A DNA stretch of 64,000 nt, from assembly GCF_947331815.1 (NCBI RefSeq), contig NZ_OX373462.1, positions 2,419,961 through 2,483,960 of the forward strand, given 5' to 3'. Source of the DNA: Cyanobacterium sp. uoEpiScrs1 (GTDB lineage: Bacteria > Cyanobacteriota > Cyanobacteriia > Cyanobacteriales > Microcystaceae). Shown here one piece after another: positions 27,078-36,382 of the stretch. The notes under the pieces were generated by a model, which did no database searches, was not told the origin of the DNA, and saw only the letters and a list, made by a program, of their open reading frames with translations. A program made the position numbers and the translations under genes. Position 1 is the stretch's first letter; every line of letters begins with the position of its first letter.

Positions 27078-28250
27078 ATGCTAAATCCCAATTTACAAGA
27101 AATCGAACTCGATAAAGAAGAGTTTCAACGATACTCTCGTCACATTATTCTTCCCGAAGTAGGATTAGATGGACAGAAACGCCTTAAGGCAGCTAGTGTT
27201 CTGTGTGTAGGGACAGGGGGACTCGGCTCTCCTCTGCTCTTATATTTAACAGCTGCAGGGATTGGACGTATTGGAATTGTTGACTTTGATCTTGTTGACA
27301 GTTCTAACTTACAACGTCAAATCATTCATGGGACGTCTTGGGTAGGAAAACCGAAAATTCAATCTGCAAAAGATCGGATTTTGCAGATCAACCCCTATTG
27401 TCAAGTAGACTTATATGAGACTCACTTGTCTTCAGAAAATGCATTAGAAATTCTTAAGCCTTATGATGTCATTATCGATGGAACAGATAATTTCCCCACT
27501 CGGTATTTAACTAATGATGCTTGTGTCTTACTCAATAAACCTAATGTTTATGGATCAATCTTTCGTTTTGAAGGGCAGGCAACGGTCTTTAACTACCAAG
27601 GGGGTCCCAACTACCGCGACTTGTATCCTGAACCGCCACCTCCTGGAATGGTTCCCTCTTGTGCAGAAGGAGGAGTTTTAGGAGTACTTTGTGGTATTAT
27701 CGGAACGATTCAAGCTACTGAGACTATTAAAATTATTATAGGAGCGGAAAAGACTCTCAGTGGGCGTTTATTGCTTTACAATGCCTGGGATATGAAATTC
27801 CGTGAGTTGAAATTGCGAGCTAATCCTGAACGGCCAATAATCAATAAGTTAATTGACTACGAACAATTTTGTGGAATTCCTCAAGCACGAGCAGTAGAGG
27901 AGCAGGAGAAGGCGATTATTCCTGAGATTACTGTTAAGGAATTAAAGGACTTATTCGATAGTGCTACAGATGCTTTTGTCTTAATTGATGTTCGTAATAT
28001 TAATGAATACGAAATAGCTAAAATACCAGGATCAGTCTTAGTTTCTTTAGCGGATATTGAAGATGGAACAGGAATAAACAAAATTCGTAAATTGTCACAA
28101 AATAGAAAAGTTATTGTCCATTGTAAAAGTGGAGTAAGGTCAGCCAAAGCACTAGGGATTCTCAAGAAAAAAGGAATTGTTGGGACTAATCTTAAAGGTG
28201 GGATTATAGCTTGGAGTCAAGAAGTAGATCCTGATGTTCCTCAATACTAA
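27078..28250 (+). CDS. moeZ: Adenylyltransferase/sulfurtransferase MoeZ (MoeB domain plus rhodanese)
   Basis: E1-like enzyme that adenylates the C-terminal glycine of small sulfur carriers (MoaD, ThiS) and then passes sulfur to it. The ThiF/MoeB domain fills residues 1-265, with the nucleotide site GTGGLGSPLLLYL and the catalytic DGTDNFPTRYL. The rhodanese domain at residues 285-385 has the active-site HCKSGVRSAKA loop with its cysteine. The zinc cysteines common in MoeB proteins are not both evident. The 390-residue length is standard for cyanobacterial MoeZ. Molybdopterin would serve nitrate reductase or other enzymes; thiocarboxylated ThiS would serve thiamin. Neighbouring JAMM peptidase suggests a linked sulfur-carrier pathway. 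Confidence 0.93.
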   Translation: MLNPNLQEIELDKEEFQRYSRHIILPEVGLDGQKRLKAASVLCVGTGGLGSPLLLYLTAAGIGRIGIVDFDLVDSSNLQRQIIHGTSWVGKPKIQSAKDRILQINPYCQVDLYETHLSSENALEILKPYDVIIDGTDNFPTRYLTNDACVLLNKPNVYGSIFRFEGQATVFNYQGGPNYRDLYPEPPPPGMVPSCAEGGVLGVLCGIIGTIQATETIKIIIGAEKTLSGRLLLYNAWDMKFRELKLRANPERPIINKLIDYEQFCGIPQARAVEEQEKAIIPEITVKELKDLFDSATDAFVLIDVRNINEYEIAKIPGSVLVSLADIEDGTGINKIRKLSQNRKVIVHCKSGVRSAKALGILKKKGIVGTNLKGGIIAWSQEVDPDVPQY

Positions 28251-28748
28251 TATTAGTATTATTTTACAAATATATTAGTTAAATAGTAGTTAAGTTATCT
28301 GCCTCTTTGTAATTTAGAGGTATTTTTTTGTAAAAATTATTTGTGATAAAATTTTTGTATAGGATTGACTAGTAGATAAATAGGCAAAAAACATAGTTGT
28401 TTTTGACTAATAGTCAAAGAAATAGTAAGTCTAACATAATACTTTAATTTCTTATTAGTGTTTTGATACTATTCATTATTTATTTTGTTAATGTAAACAA
28501 TAATTTTTACTATTAAACCTCTAATATGTTAAGTACTTAATAACAAATTTAATTTCTTAACAAATTTTATTGAAGTTATATTTTATTCTAAGTTAACAAA
28601 AATAAAGGTTATTTGCTTTGATGAGGATAAAAAAATAAATACTAAGAGTGTTAGTTAATTTAACTATGTTCAGATATAGATAATATTTTTATCTATCCCT
28701 ACTGCCAATTTTCTATTGAGAGATTAGTCTGACTCTTTTGACAGCTTA
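28251..28748. other. Gap upstream of minC
   Basis: A 498-base AT-rich space between moeZ and minC with no gene-like frame. It should contain the minCDE promoter, but I cannot point to one with confidence. Confidence 0.45.
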
Positions 28749-29621
28749 ATGCTAAGCTTGAACTTGAATTTTCCAAATTTTAAACAAATGACTACTGAGC
28801 CAAGCTTTAAATCGATTAATACTAAGTCAAATATTTCTTCAGAAGATATAAAAACCGAACTGTCTTCTTCTTTTTCTGGAGTTTATTCCCAAGTTCATTT
28901 AAAGAGTGAAGGAAAAAAACTTTTACTAATACTACCCAATATAAACAAAAAAGAAAAAGATCCTTTGAAAGATTGGACGAAAATCTTTCAGGAAATAAAA
29001 CAGTGTCTGACCTATCATAAAGGAGCCTGGATGTCTGGTATGTCAGTACATTTAGTAGTACAAAATCGTTTGCTGGATAGTAGACAATTACAAAGTATTG
29101 GGGAAGTTATTGAAACTGTTAACCTAAAACTTAGCAGTATTCATACTAGCCGCCGTCAAACCGCTGTGGCGGCCGCCATTGCTGGCTACTCAGTAGAGCA
29201 GAAAGTTTTCAGACAACCATTGTTTTCTGAAAAAAATCTGACTTTACATCCTTTAGCTGAACCCCTTTATCTAAAAACAACGGTACGCTCAGGAGTCACT
29301 ATTTGTCATCCTGGGAGTATTATAATTCGGGGAGACGTCAACCCTGGAGGAGAAATCATCTCTGATGGTGACATTTTGATATGGGGATATTTACGAGGAG
29401 TTGCTCACGCGGGAGCTAAAGGGAACTCGAAGTGTTGCATTATGGCACTGCAAATGCAACCAACTCAATTACGTATTGCCGAGTTAGTTGCTAGAGCGCC
29501 TTCGAGAACCCCTGAATTTTTCAATCCGGAAGTTGCCTACATCACTTCTGAAGGCATTCGTTTGAAACCAGCTCCAAATTTTAACAAGACCGACATAATA
29601 CAATATGAAAAAAAAGAGTAG
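28749..29621 (+). CDS. minC: Septum site-determining protein MinC
   Basis: Inhibitor of FtsZ ring assembly away from mid-cell; it acts with MinD at the membrane. The 290 residues have an N-terminal FtsZ-interaction domain and a C-terminal beta-helix (residues 175-270) with TTVRSGVTICHPGSIIIRGDVNPGGEI and the GDILIWGYLRGVAHAG motif. A Ser-rich lead of about 45 residues before the first domain is typical in cyanobacteria. First gene of minC-minD-minE, 77 bases before minD. The start could also be the inner ATG at 28788. Confidence 0.95.
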   Translation: MLSLNLNFPNFKQMTTEPSFKSINTKSNISSEDIKTELSSSFSGVYSQVHLKSEGKKLLLILPNINKKEKDPLKDWTKIFQEIKQCLTYHKGAWMSGMSVHLVVQNRLLDSRQLQSIGEVIETVNLKLSSIHTSRRQTAVAAAIAGYSVEQKVFRQPLFSEKNLTLHPLAEPLYLKTTVRSGVTICHPGSIIIRGDVNPGGEIISDGDILIWGYLRGVAHAGAKGNSKCCIMALQMQPTQLRIAELVARAPSRTPEFFNPEVAYITSEGIRLKPAPNFNKTDIIQYEKKE

Positions 29622-29698
29622 AGCAAAAAAACTAATAATTCGTCATAATATCGATAAAAGTCAAATTATCATCGGACATTCAAATTGTATATTAAACC

Positions 29699-30499
29699 AT
29701 GAGTCGTATTATTGTGATTACCTCCGGTAAAGGAGGGGTTGGTAAAACTACCACTACTGCTAACTTAGGATTAGCCATAGCCTGTTTGGGGCACAAAGTT
29801 GCTCTAGTTGATGCGGATTTTGGACTGAGAAATCTAGATTTACTCCTTGGACTCGAACAAAGAGTCGTTTATACTGCGATCGATGTTTTGGAAGGACAAT
29901 GTTCTATCGAAAAAGCCCTAGTTAAGGATAAACGTCAACCTAACTTGGTACTATTACCAGCAGCACAAAACAGGACAAAAGAAGCTATTAGTCCTGATCA
30001 GATGAGACAGCTGATACTACAAATTGAAAGCCATTTTGATTATATTCTGATTGATAGTCCAGCCGGGATTGAAATGGGTTTCCGTAATGCTGTAGTTCCT
30101 GCCAAAGAAGCTATTGTTGTAACAACACCAGAAATGGCTGCAGTTCGGGATGCAGATAGAATAGTTGGATTATTAGAAAGTGAGGAGATCGAAAAAATAC
30201 ACTTAATAGTTAATCGAGTTAAACCAGAAATGATCAAGCTCAATCAGATGATCAGCGTCGAAGATATTATTGATCTTTTAGTGATTCCTCTTATTGGAAT
30301 TGTTCCTGATGACGAACGGATTATTGTCTCGACTAACCGGGGAGAACCTTTAGTCTTAGAAGAACCGCCTTCTATTCCAGCCATGGCGTTTAATAACATT
30401 GCCCGACGTTTAGAAGGTCAAACAGTCCCTTATCTGGATTTGATGGCAGCTCATGATAATTTAATGACTCGTATTCGTCGTCGCTTTTTTGGTAATTAA
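29699..30499 (+). CDS. minD: Septum site-determining ATPase MinD
   Basis: ParA-type ATPase that binds the membrane in its ATP form, recruits MinC and is released by MinE. The deviant Walker A KGGVGKTTTTANLGLA is at the N-terminus, LVDADFGLRNLD follows, and IDSPAGIE is the Walker B region. The C-terminal amphipathic membrane anchor is seen as LMTRIRRRFFGN. The 266 residues match the family. Second gene of minCDE, 24 bases ahead of minE. Full conservation shows that division-site placement is retained in this organism. Confidence 0.97.
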   Translation: MSRIIVITSGKGGVGKTTTTANLGLAIACLGHKVALVDADFGLRNLDLLLGLEQRVVYTAIDVLEGQCSIEKALVKDKRQPNLVLLPAAQNRTKEAISPDQMRQLILQIESHFDYILIDSPAGIEMGFRNAVVPAKEAIVVTTPEMAAVRDADRIVGLLESEEIEKIHLIVNRVKPEMIKLNQMISVEDIIDLLVIPLIGIVPDDERIIVSTNRGEPLVLEEPPSIPAMAFNNIARRLEGQTVPYLDLMAAHDNLMTRIRRRFFGN

Positions 30500-30523
30500 G
30501 TCCTTTCTATACAAATTAAACCT

Positions 30524-30796
30524 ATGATTTTTGAGCTATTAGAAAAACTTTCCCTATGGAAAAGTCTTCCCAAAAGTGGAGAAGAGGCCAAACGCCGATT
30601 AAAATTAGTCATTGCCCATGATCGTTCTGGACTCAGTTCAGAAATACTTGAATCTATGCGTAAGGACATCCTAGAAGTTGTTAGTCGATATGTAGATATT
30701 GATCCTGAGGAAATGGAGTTTGTCTTAGAGAGCGATCAACGATTTACAGCCCTTATCGCTAACTTACCTATTCGTCGAATAAATCGAAGACAATAA
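30524..30796 (+). CDS. minE: Cell division topological specificity factor MinE
   Basis: Activates the MinD ATPase and keeps the Min system moving so that FtsZ forms at mid-cell. The 90-residue protein has the anti-MinCD region near residues 21-45 ([19 protein letters not shown]) and the topological specificity domain after it ([19 protein letters not shown]). Last gene of minCDE and followed at once by a short intrinsic terminator. Complete. Confidence 0.96.
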   Translation: MIFELLEKLSLWKSLPKSGEEAKRRLKLVIAHDRSGLSSEILESMRKDILEVVSRYVDIDPEEMEFVLESDQRFTALIANLPIRRINRRQ

Positions 30797-30812
30797 GATT
30801 GAGGAAAATTTT

Positions 30813-30840
30813 TAGCCACCTTGGCTATTTCTTTATTTTT
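30813..30840 (+). terminator. minCDE terminator
   Basis: Stem TAGCCA/TGGCTA (30813-30818 with 30822-30827) with a three-base loop is followed by TTTCTTTATTTTT. It begins 17 bases after the minE stop and is a good classical intrinsic terminator. Confidence 0.75.
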
Positions 30841-31460
30841 CTTATCTTAAACATTTTTTGAGTTTATCTTCTAATCCGTCAATGACAGTTACATACTTTT
30901 AATAAAGTATATGAGAGAGGAGACCTGCTGTGTTTTTTCTATATAGTTATTGATATTAATTGTCGTTTTTTTAGTTGTTTAATTATTGTACGGATTTCTA
31001 GATATTTTTCGTGTTATTGTATGGTGACCGTTCGGACAAGAGCTCGAGTTATGTCAAAAATTTTAAGTAATTTTTTCTTGATTTAAAATAAAATTATCAT
31101 ATCTAAATTGGCTATATTCTTTTGTAGAAAAGAGTCGACAATCTTTTAGAAATAAAAACTTCCTTAGAAGTCTAAAAAGTTTAATACTAGTCTAGTTATT
31201 AATCAACGATCCGTACAATAAATCTATGGTCTATTATCAACGACAAAATAAACTCCTTAAAATCTTAAGTAAGGAATCAAATTATTAACATAAACAATAG
31301 TAGAAAGTCTTTGAAATAATGGTATCTTCAATAAGATTGTTATTCCTGCCATGGAATGAACTTTATAAGATTAATGAAGAGCCTGACCCCCATTTAAAAT
31401 AAATGGAAACTATCTTTGATTAGTCACAATTAGTTATAAACTTCACAAGAACAAAACCTT
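30841..31460. other. Gap upstream of ffh
   Basis: A 620-base gap. I looked for the SRP RNA here and found no match to its conserved hairpin. A short G+C-richer segment near 31020-31055 is not recognised. It probably contains the ffh promoter. Confidence 0.4.
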
Positions 31461-32897
31461 ATGTTTGATGCTCTCGCCGAACGTTTAGAAGACGCTTGGA
31501 AAAAAGTACGCGGTCAAGACAAGATCACTGAAACCAACATTCAAGATGCTCTTACAGAAGTACGCCGTGCTCTATTAGAAGCAGATGTTAACCTTCAAGT
31601 CGTCAAAACATTTATCGCAAATGTAAAAAAAGCGGCCATAGGTGCAGAGGTTATTGCTGGGGTTAAACCTAGTCAACAACTTATAAAAATTGTCTATGAC
31701 GAATTAGTTAGGGTGATGGGAGAAAGTAATGCCTCCCTTGCCAAAACTGAAACGTCTCCAACCGTTATCTTAATGGCTGGGTTACAAGGGACGGGGAAAA
31801 CTACTGCTACCGCTAAACTTGCCCTCTATCTCCGTAAAGAAAAGCGTAGTTGCTTAATGGTAGCTGCCGATGTCTACCGTCCGGCAGCTATCAACCAATT
31901 AATTACCCTTGGACAACAAATCAATGTTCCTGTTTTTGAACTAGGAAGTAAAGTGAACCCTGTTAATATTGCTCATCAAGGAGTTGAAAAAGCTAAGGAA
32001 ATGGGGCTCGATACTGTCATTATTGATACCGCCGGACGACTACAAATTGATGAAAGTATGATGCTAGAATTAGTCCGCATCAAAGACAGTATAAAACCTG
32101 ATGATACTCTCTTGGTGGTAGATGCCATGACCGGTCAAGAAGCTGCTAATTTAACTCGAACTTTCCATGAACAGATTGGTATTACCGGTACAATTCTTAC
32201 GAAAATGGATGGGGATACACGTGGAGGAGCAGCTCTATCAGTTCGTCAAATTTCAGGAAAACCAATTAAATTTATTGGAGTTGGAGAAAAAGTAGAAGCA
32301 CTACAACCATTCCACCCTGATCGCATGGCATCTCGTATTTTAAATATGGGAGATGTTTTAACCTTAGTCGAAAAGGCCCAAGAAGAAATCGATATTGCAG
32401 ATGTAGAAAAAATGCAGTCAAAAATTCTTGAGGCTCAATTTGATTTTAATGATTTTCTTAAACAAATGCGCCTAATGAAAAATATGGGGTCATTGGGAAG
32501 TCTTTTAAAGATGATTCCAGGAATGAATAAACTTAATAATATTGATATTGAAAAAGGAGAAACTGAACTTAAGCGAACTGAGGCGATGATCAGTTCTATG
32601 ACTTTTGAAGAACGTATAAATCCTGATTTATTAGCTAAGTCCCCTAGTCGTCGTAGTCGTATTGCCAGGGGTTCAGGACATTCTGAAACTAAAGTAGGAG
32701 AACTAGTGAAAAATTTTACCCGTATGCGGAGTATGATGCAGCAGATGGGACAGGGAGGAATGCCATCTATGTCCGACATAGGTAGTGGAATGTTTGGAGG
32801 AATTGGTAGCCAAACACCTCCGGGATTTCGCGGTCATGGTAGTACGAAGAAAAAGAAAAAAAGAATCAAGAAGAAAAAAGGATTTGGTCAGCTTTAA
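31461..32897 (+). CDS. ffh: Signal recognition particle protein Ffh
   Basis: GTPase of the signal recognition particle; with SRP RNA it brings ribosomes making membrane proteins to FtsY. The 478 residues show the N domain (1-90), then the G domain with GLQGTGKTTATAKLA, DVYRPAAINQL, DTAGRLQID and TKMDGDTRGGA. The methionine-rich M domain follows from about residue 300 (MKNMGSLGSLLKMIPGMNK, RMRSMMQQMGQGG). The tail is very Lys-rich (STKKKKKRIKKKKG). All key motifs are present. A weak hairpin follows the stop. Confidence 0.97.
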   Translation: MFDALAERLEDAWKKVRGQDKITETNIQDALTEVRRALLEADVNLQVVKTFIANVKKAAIGAEVIAGVKPSQQLIKIVYDELVRVMGESNASLAKTETSPTVILMAGLQGTGKTTATAKLALYLRKEKRSCLMVAADVYRPAAINQLITLGQQINVPVFELGSKVNPVNIAHQGVEKAKEMGLDTVIIDTAGRLQIDESMMLELVRIKDSIKPDDTLLVVDAMTGQEAANLTRTFHEQIGITGTILTKMDGDTRGGAALSVRQISGKPIKFIGVGEKVEALQPFHPDRMASRILNMGDVLTLVEKAQEEIDIADVEKMQSKILEAQFDFNDFLKQMRLMKNMGSLGSLLKMIPGMNKLNNIDIEKGETELKRTEAMISSMTFEERINPDLLAKSPSRRSRIARGSGHSETKVGELVKNFTRMRSMMQQMGQGGMPSMSDIGSGMFGGIGSQTPPGFRGHGSTKKKKKRIKKKKGFGQL

Positions 32898-32917
32898 ATA
32901 ACAGTAAAAAATATTCT

Positions 32918-32938
32918 AAGGTGGGCATTACTCACCTT
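32918..32938 (+). terminator. Weak hairpin after ffh
   Basis: Stem 32918-32925 with 32931-32938 (AAGGTG/CACCTT core, one G-U) lies 21 bases past the ffh stop. No U-tract follows, so termination may be partial and the next gene may be read through. Confidence 0.4.
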
Positions 32939-32982
32939 GAAACAGCCTCAAGGAATCTATTGGATATAGAAGAGTGATTACA

Positions 32983-33918
32983 ATGGCTTTTTTTAAATCA
33001 GACGACATCCTACAACAACTTGGCAATCGGACTTTAGAAGCCACATGGTCTAAGTTTCCTCAGTTAACTCCTGATCAATTAGCATTAACTTGGATTGTTT
33101 ATGATTCTCCAGTGATTGCAAATACGGGTGGAGCAATCTCTGCCGAGGAATTTTGGAAACATTCCGTCAGAGGATTTAGTTACAGGGGAATTGAACGTAT
33201 ATATCCGGCAAGTATTGTCAAACTATTTTATTTGGTGGCGATTCATGAATGGCTAGAAGGAAAAATGACCCCTGAGTCAGAGGAATTAAACCGTGCCATT
33301 CGGGATATGGTTGTCAATTCCAGCAATGATGCAACGAGTTTGGTAGTTGACGTATTAACAGGAACTACAAGTGGGCCAGAATTATCTGCTGATCCCTTTG
33401 ACACTTGGCAACGTCAACGAAATATTATTAACCGTTATTTTAAGTCATTGGGATGGGAAGGACTAGCTGCTATAAATGTCAATCAAAAAACCTGGTGTGA
33501 TGGTCCTTACGGTCGAGAACGAGTATTTGTAGGGAAGATGATGGAAAACCGCAATATGTTAACTACTAATGCTGTTGCCCAATTGTTATATAGTATTGTT
33601 GGTGGAGTAGCCGTTTCTTCAAAACGGTCACAACAGATGATGGAGTTACTCAAGCGAAATCTAACCTCGAAAGATTTCAAGGTTACAGAGGAAGAAAACC
33701 AAGTTATTGGTTTTTTAGGAGAAGGGCTACCTCCAAATGCCCAATTATGGTCAAAGGCAGGTTGGACTAGTCAAGTTCGCCACGATGCAGCTTATATTCA
33801 AATTCCTGGGTGTCAACCCTATTTATTAGTGATTTTTACAGAAGGACAAAATAGTAAAAATAAGGCGATTATTCCTTTTATATCTCAAGAAATAGTGAAA
33901 GCAATAGCTCATCTTTAG
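32983..33918 (+). CDS. Serine hydrolase of the class A beta-lactamase/PBP-like fold
   Basis: A 311-residue protein with the three motifs of active-site serine penicilloyl enzymes: SIVK (Ser-x-x-Lys) in YPASIVKLFY, SSND in VVNSSNDATS, and KAG in LWSKAGWTSQVRHDA. No signal peptide is seen, so it may act in the cytoplasm. Homologues annotated as serine hydrolase or beta-lactamase-like are common in cyanobacteria; the substrate is unknown and antibiotic hydrolysis should not be assumed. I prefer ATG 32983 over the GTG nine bases before. It follows ffh by 85 bases on the same strand. Confidence 0.8.
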   Translation: MAFFKSDDILQQLGNRTLEATWSKFPQLTPDQLALTWIVYDSPVIANTGGAISAEEFWKHSVRGFSYRGIERIYPASIVKLFYLVAIHEWLEGKMTPESEELNRAIRDMVVNSSNDATSLVVDVLTGTTSGPELSADPFDTWQRQRNIINRYFKSLGWEGLAAINVNQKTWCDGPYGRERVFVGKMMENRNMLTTNAVAQLLYSIVGGVAVSSKRSQQMMELLKRNLTSKDFKVTEEENQVIGFLGEGLPPNAQLWSKAGWTSQVRHDAAYIQIPGCQPYLLVIFTEGQNSKNKAIIPFISQEIVKAIAHL

Positions 33919-33958
33919 AATGTCCCGCCATCGGTCAAGGAGATTATTTAAAAAAAGT

Positions 33959-34459
33959 TTAGTAAATTAATCGAAAAAAATCTTTATCTAAATCATAGCC
34001 AAACATTTTCGCCATTGATTGGAGACGAGTAATATGAGGAATATTTCTATATTTTAACCAATCAGACAAGATGAATAGTTTGTGCATAACAAAAATCTCT
34101 AGAGCTTCTGGATTGTATTGAATTCCTTCAGTTTGGCTAAATTGATGGGGTACTAACATCGCAAAATAACGGGCTAATTCTCCCTCTTTCCAATTTAAAA
34201 TAAAAGGTATCCAGGGATAAATTGAGTCTAGGCGAATAAACCACAGGCGAACCTCAGGAATTTCTGATAATTCTCTAGGATCATCGGAATCACGAGGATA
34301 ATTAATTTCAAAATTTATAGTTTGTTCATAAGAGATAATCTCATTCTGGTGAGCTTTTGATTGTACTGTTTTCATCAAAATTGGTTCAATAATAGTAGTT
34401 ACAGGAGATAAATCCAATTGCATTAGATGGTCTGGTTGTAAGATAATCCTATAAGTCAT
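33959..34459 (-). CDS. crr6: CRR6-like protein, NDH-1 complex assembly factor
   Basis: A 166-residue protein that I recognise as the cyanobacterial CRR6 (DUF1817) family from the segment SEIPEVRLWFIRLDSIYPWIP and the following GELARYFAMLVPHQF and GIQYNPEALEIFVMHKLF. In plants and cyanobacteria CRR6 is needed for maturation of NdhI and assembly of the NDH-1 complex. Its retention implies a working NDH-1 for respiratory or cyclic electron flow. It is convergent with the serine hydrolase gene and divergent from csaB with an 85-base spacer. Identification is from memory of the family. Confidence 0.75.
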   Translation of the reverse strand: MTYRIILQPDHLMQLDLSPVTTIIEPILMKTVQSKAHQNEIISYEQTINFEINYPRDSDDPRELSEIPEVRLWFIRLDSIYPWIPFILNWKEGELARYFAMLVPHQFSQTEGIQYNPEALEIFVMHKLFILSDWLKYRNIPHITRLQSMAKMFGYDLDKDFFRLIY

Positions 34460-34544
34460 TTTTTAAGTGTCTCGTCAAATACTGTCTGATCTATCGTAGT
34501 CTAGTATAGAATCATAAAATTAGTATAAACACCGACTTTAAAGG

Positions 34545-35585
34545 ATGAAAAAAGCGGTTATTTGTGGTTATTATGGTCAAGGAAACGGTGGCGATGAGGC
34601 TTTATTGGTCTCTTTATTGCAGATGCTTCCGTCTCAAATACAGCCTATTGTTCTTTCAGCAAACCCAAAGCAGACTCATGAGCGTTATGGGGTTGAAAGT
34701 TGTCATAATCGTTCAGTTTGTGCAGTTTTAAAAGCTTTAAAAGCCTCAGATTTGTTTATTTGGGGTGGGGGAAGTTTAATGCAAGATGTCACAAGTTGGA
34801 CAAGTCCCATTTACTATGCTGCATTAATGGCCTTGGCTCAACAACAAGGTTTAAAGACTATTGCTTGGGCTCAAGGAATTGGCCCCTTACGACGCCCTTT
34901 TACCCGTTGGTTAACTCGCCGCGCTCTTTTGGGCTGTACAGCTGTAAGTGTAAGAGATAGGGCTTCGGCTAAATTAGTATCTCAATGGCAAATAAATCCT
35001 TTAATTGCCCCTGATCCAGTTTGGGCTTTAACAAGGAAATCAACCCTAGAATTAGTAAATATATCTACTCCTATAGTGGCGGTTAATTTACGGAAACATC
35101 CTCAATTGACTCCCCAAAAATTGAAAATTTTAACTAAAGCCCTAATTGATTTTCAAAAAGCTACTCATGTTTGTTTGTTATTAGTTCCTTTCCAAGCTTC
35201 CCAGGACTTATCAATTGCAAATTCACTTGCTTCACAGTTACCTGGTTCTTCCCAGATTATTTGCCTAGAAGATCCTAGAGAATTAAAGGGATTGTTTCGG
35301 GAAGTGGAAATGACTATTGGAATGCGTCTTCATAGTCTCATTATGGCAGCCGCTGAAGGATCTCGATGTTTTGCTCTGAGCTATGATCCTAAAGTCAGCC
35401 GTCTGATGGAGGAAATCAATTTACCTGGATGGAAATTAACTGAACTTCCTGACGATCCTAGTATTGTTAGTACCGTTTGGTCAGAATTTTATGCTAATGG
35501 AAAAACAATAGACCGCCATCACCTTAAATCTCTAGTGGATAAGGCTTTGATGCACAAGGAAATCTTTAAACAGATTTATGAGTGA
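34545..35585 (+). CDS. csaB: Polysaccharide pyruvyl transferase CsaB
   Basis: Enzyme that adds pyruvyl ketal groups to cell-surface polysaccharide. In Bacillus CsaB pyruvylates the secondary wall polymer that anchors S-layer-domain proteins, and cyanobacteria carry a homologue. The 346 residues begin with the family motif MKKAVICGYYGQGNGGDEALL. They contain WGGGSLMQDVTS, WAQGIGPLRRP and the C-terminal TIGMRLHSLIMAAAEG motif. Complete. A modest hairpin (35611-35633) follows the stop. Its presence suggests surface-layer or outer-membrane-anchoring structures are still made. Confidence 0.9.
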   Translation: MKKAVICGYYGQGNGGDEALLVSLLQMLPSQIQPIVLSANPKQTHERYGVESCHNRSVCAVLKALKASDLFIWGGGSLMQDVTSWTSPIYYAALMALAQQQGLKTIAWAQGIGPLRRPFTRWLTRRALLGCTAVSVRDRASAKLVSQWQINPLIAPDPVWALTRKSTLELVNISTPIVAVNLRKHPQLTPQKLKILTKALIDFQKATHVCLLLVPFQASQDLSIANSLASQLPGSSQIICLEDPRELKGLFREVEMTIGMRLHSLIMAAAEGSRCFALSYDPKVSRLMEEINLPGWKLTELPDDPSIVSTVWSEFYANGKTIDRHHLKSLVDKALMHKEIFKQIYE

Positions 35586-36382
35586 TGAAGGAGAATTACT
35601 AACATCGACTTACCTATCTATTGTTAATAGGTAGCTATAGGATCATAGAATATATTCAAAATGACTATACTATGGGCAACATCAAGAGTGTGTAAAATGT
35701 ATTTTTTAGAGTTATTTTCCTAAAAATATTAGAGAAATGAAAAACAATAACTTTATTTTTGAGTTATTAAAAGGTAGCCAATACTGTTCGCTCTAAATTA
35801 GAGTAAATGTCAATTAAGAAGATACTAGAATATTAATTCTAGCCTAAAAATATTTTTGTTATATATATGTTGTCCTCAAAAATTTCAATATTGATATAAT
35901 GACTAAATTTAATATTTTGTGTTATTTGAATAAGAAGTTATTTTGTAGATAATGAGTATTTATTTTAGAATTAATAAACATATTTGTTTGACTAAGTAAA
36001 TGTTTTTTTGTCTGAATAATTACTATATAAACAAAAAATATTTGTACAATTAAATTAACTATTGTAAACTTAACTTCTGTATTTATATAAATAAATTTTT
36101 TAATAGATTATTCTCGATATAAGAGATTATATTGAGAATAATCTTTATTTCTATAGCTTAATCAAGCTTAAAATATTATAAATATATGGTCCATAATCTA
36201 GTTTTAATTAAGTAAAAATTAGTGTTAATAAACAAAGCATTGAAGATGTTTATAACAATCCCTCATTCTACTTTTTAGGTAGAATAAACTTTAAAATAAA
36301 TAGTATAAACTATAACAAAAATGAGATTTTATGAGACGATAGTCCTCTGTTGTGTAAACAGAGCATAAAAAATCAGCAGTTT
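35586..36382. other. Gap upstream of malQ with hairpins
   Basis: A 797-base AT-rich gap. It contains a 7-bp hairpin right after csaB (35611-35617 with 35627-35633), a 17-bp stem with one G-U pair (36105-36121 with 36128-36144) and a 7-bp hairpin ATTCTAC/GTAGAAT (36265-36285) about 100 bases before malQ. No protein-like frame is seen. Confidence 0.5.
36105..36144. repeat. 17-bp inverted repeat with one G-U
   Basis: Arms 36105-36121 and 36128-36144 pair around a six-base loop with one wobble position. It sits between csaB and malQ and has T-rich DNA on its right side, so it could end leftover transcription. Confidence 0.6.

Noticed and set aside
30841..31460. Search for SRP RNA next to ffh
   Set aside because: No sequence resembling its conserved apical hairpin was found; proximity to ffh is not expected in cyanobacteria anyway.
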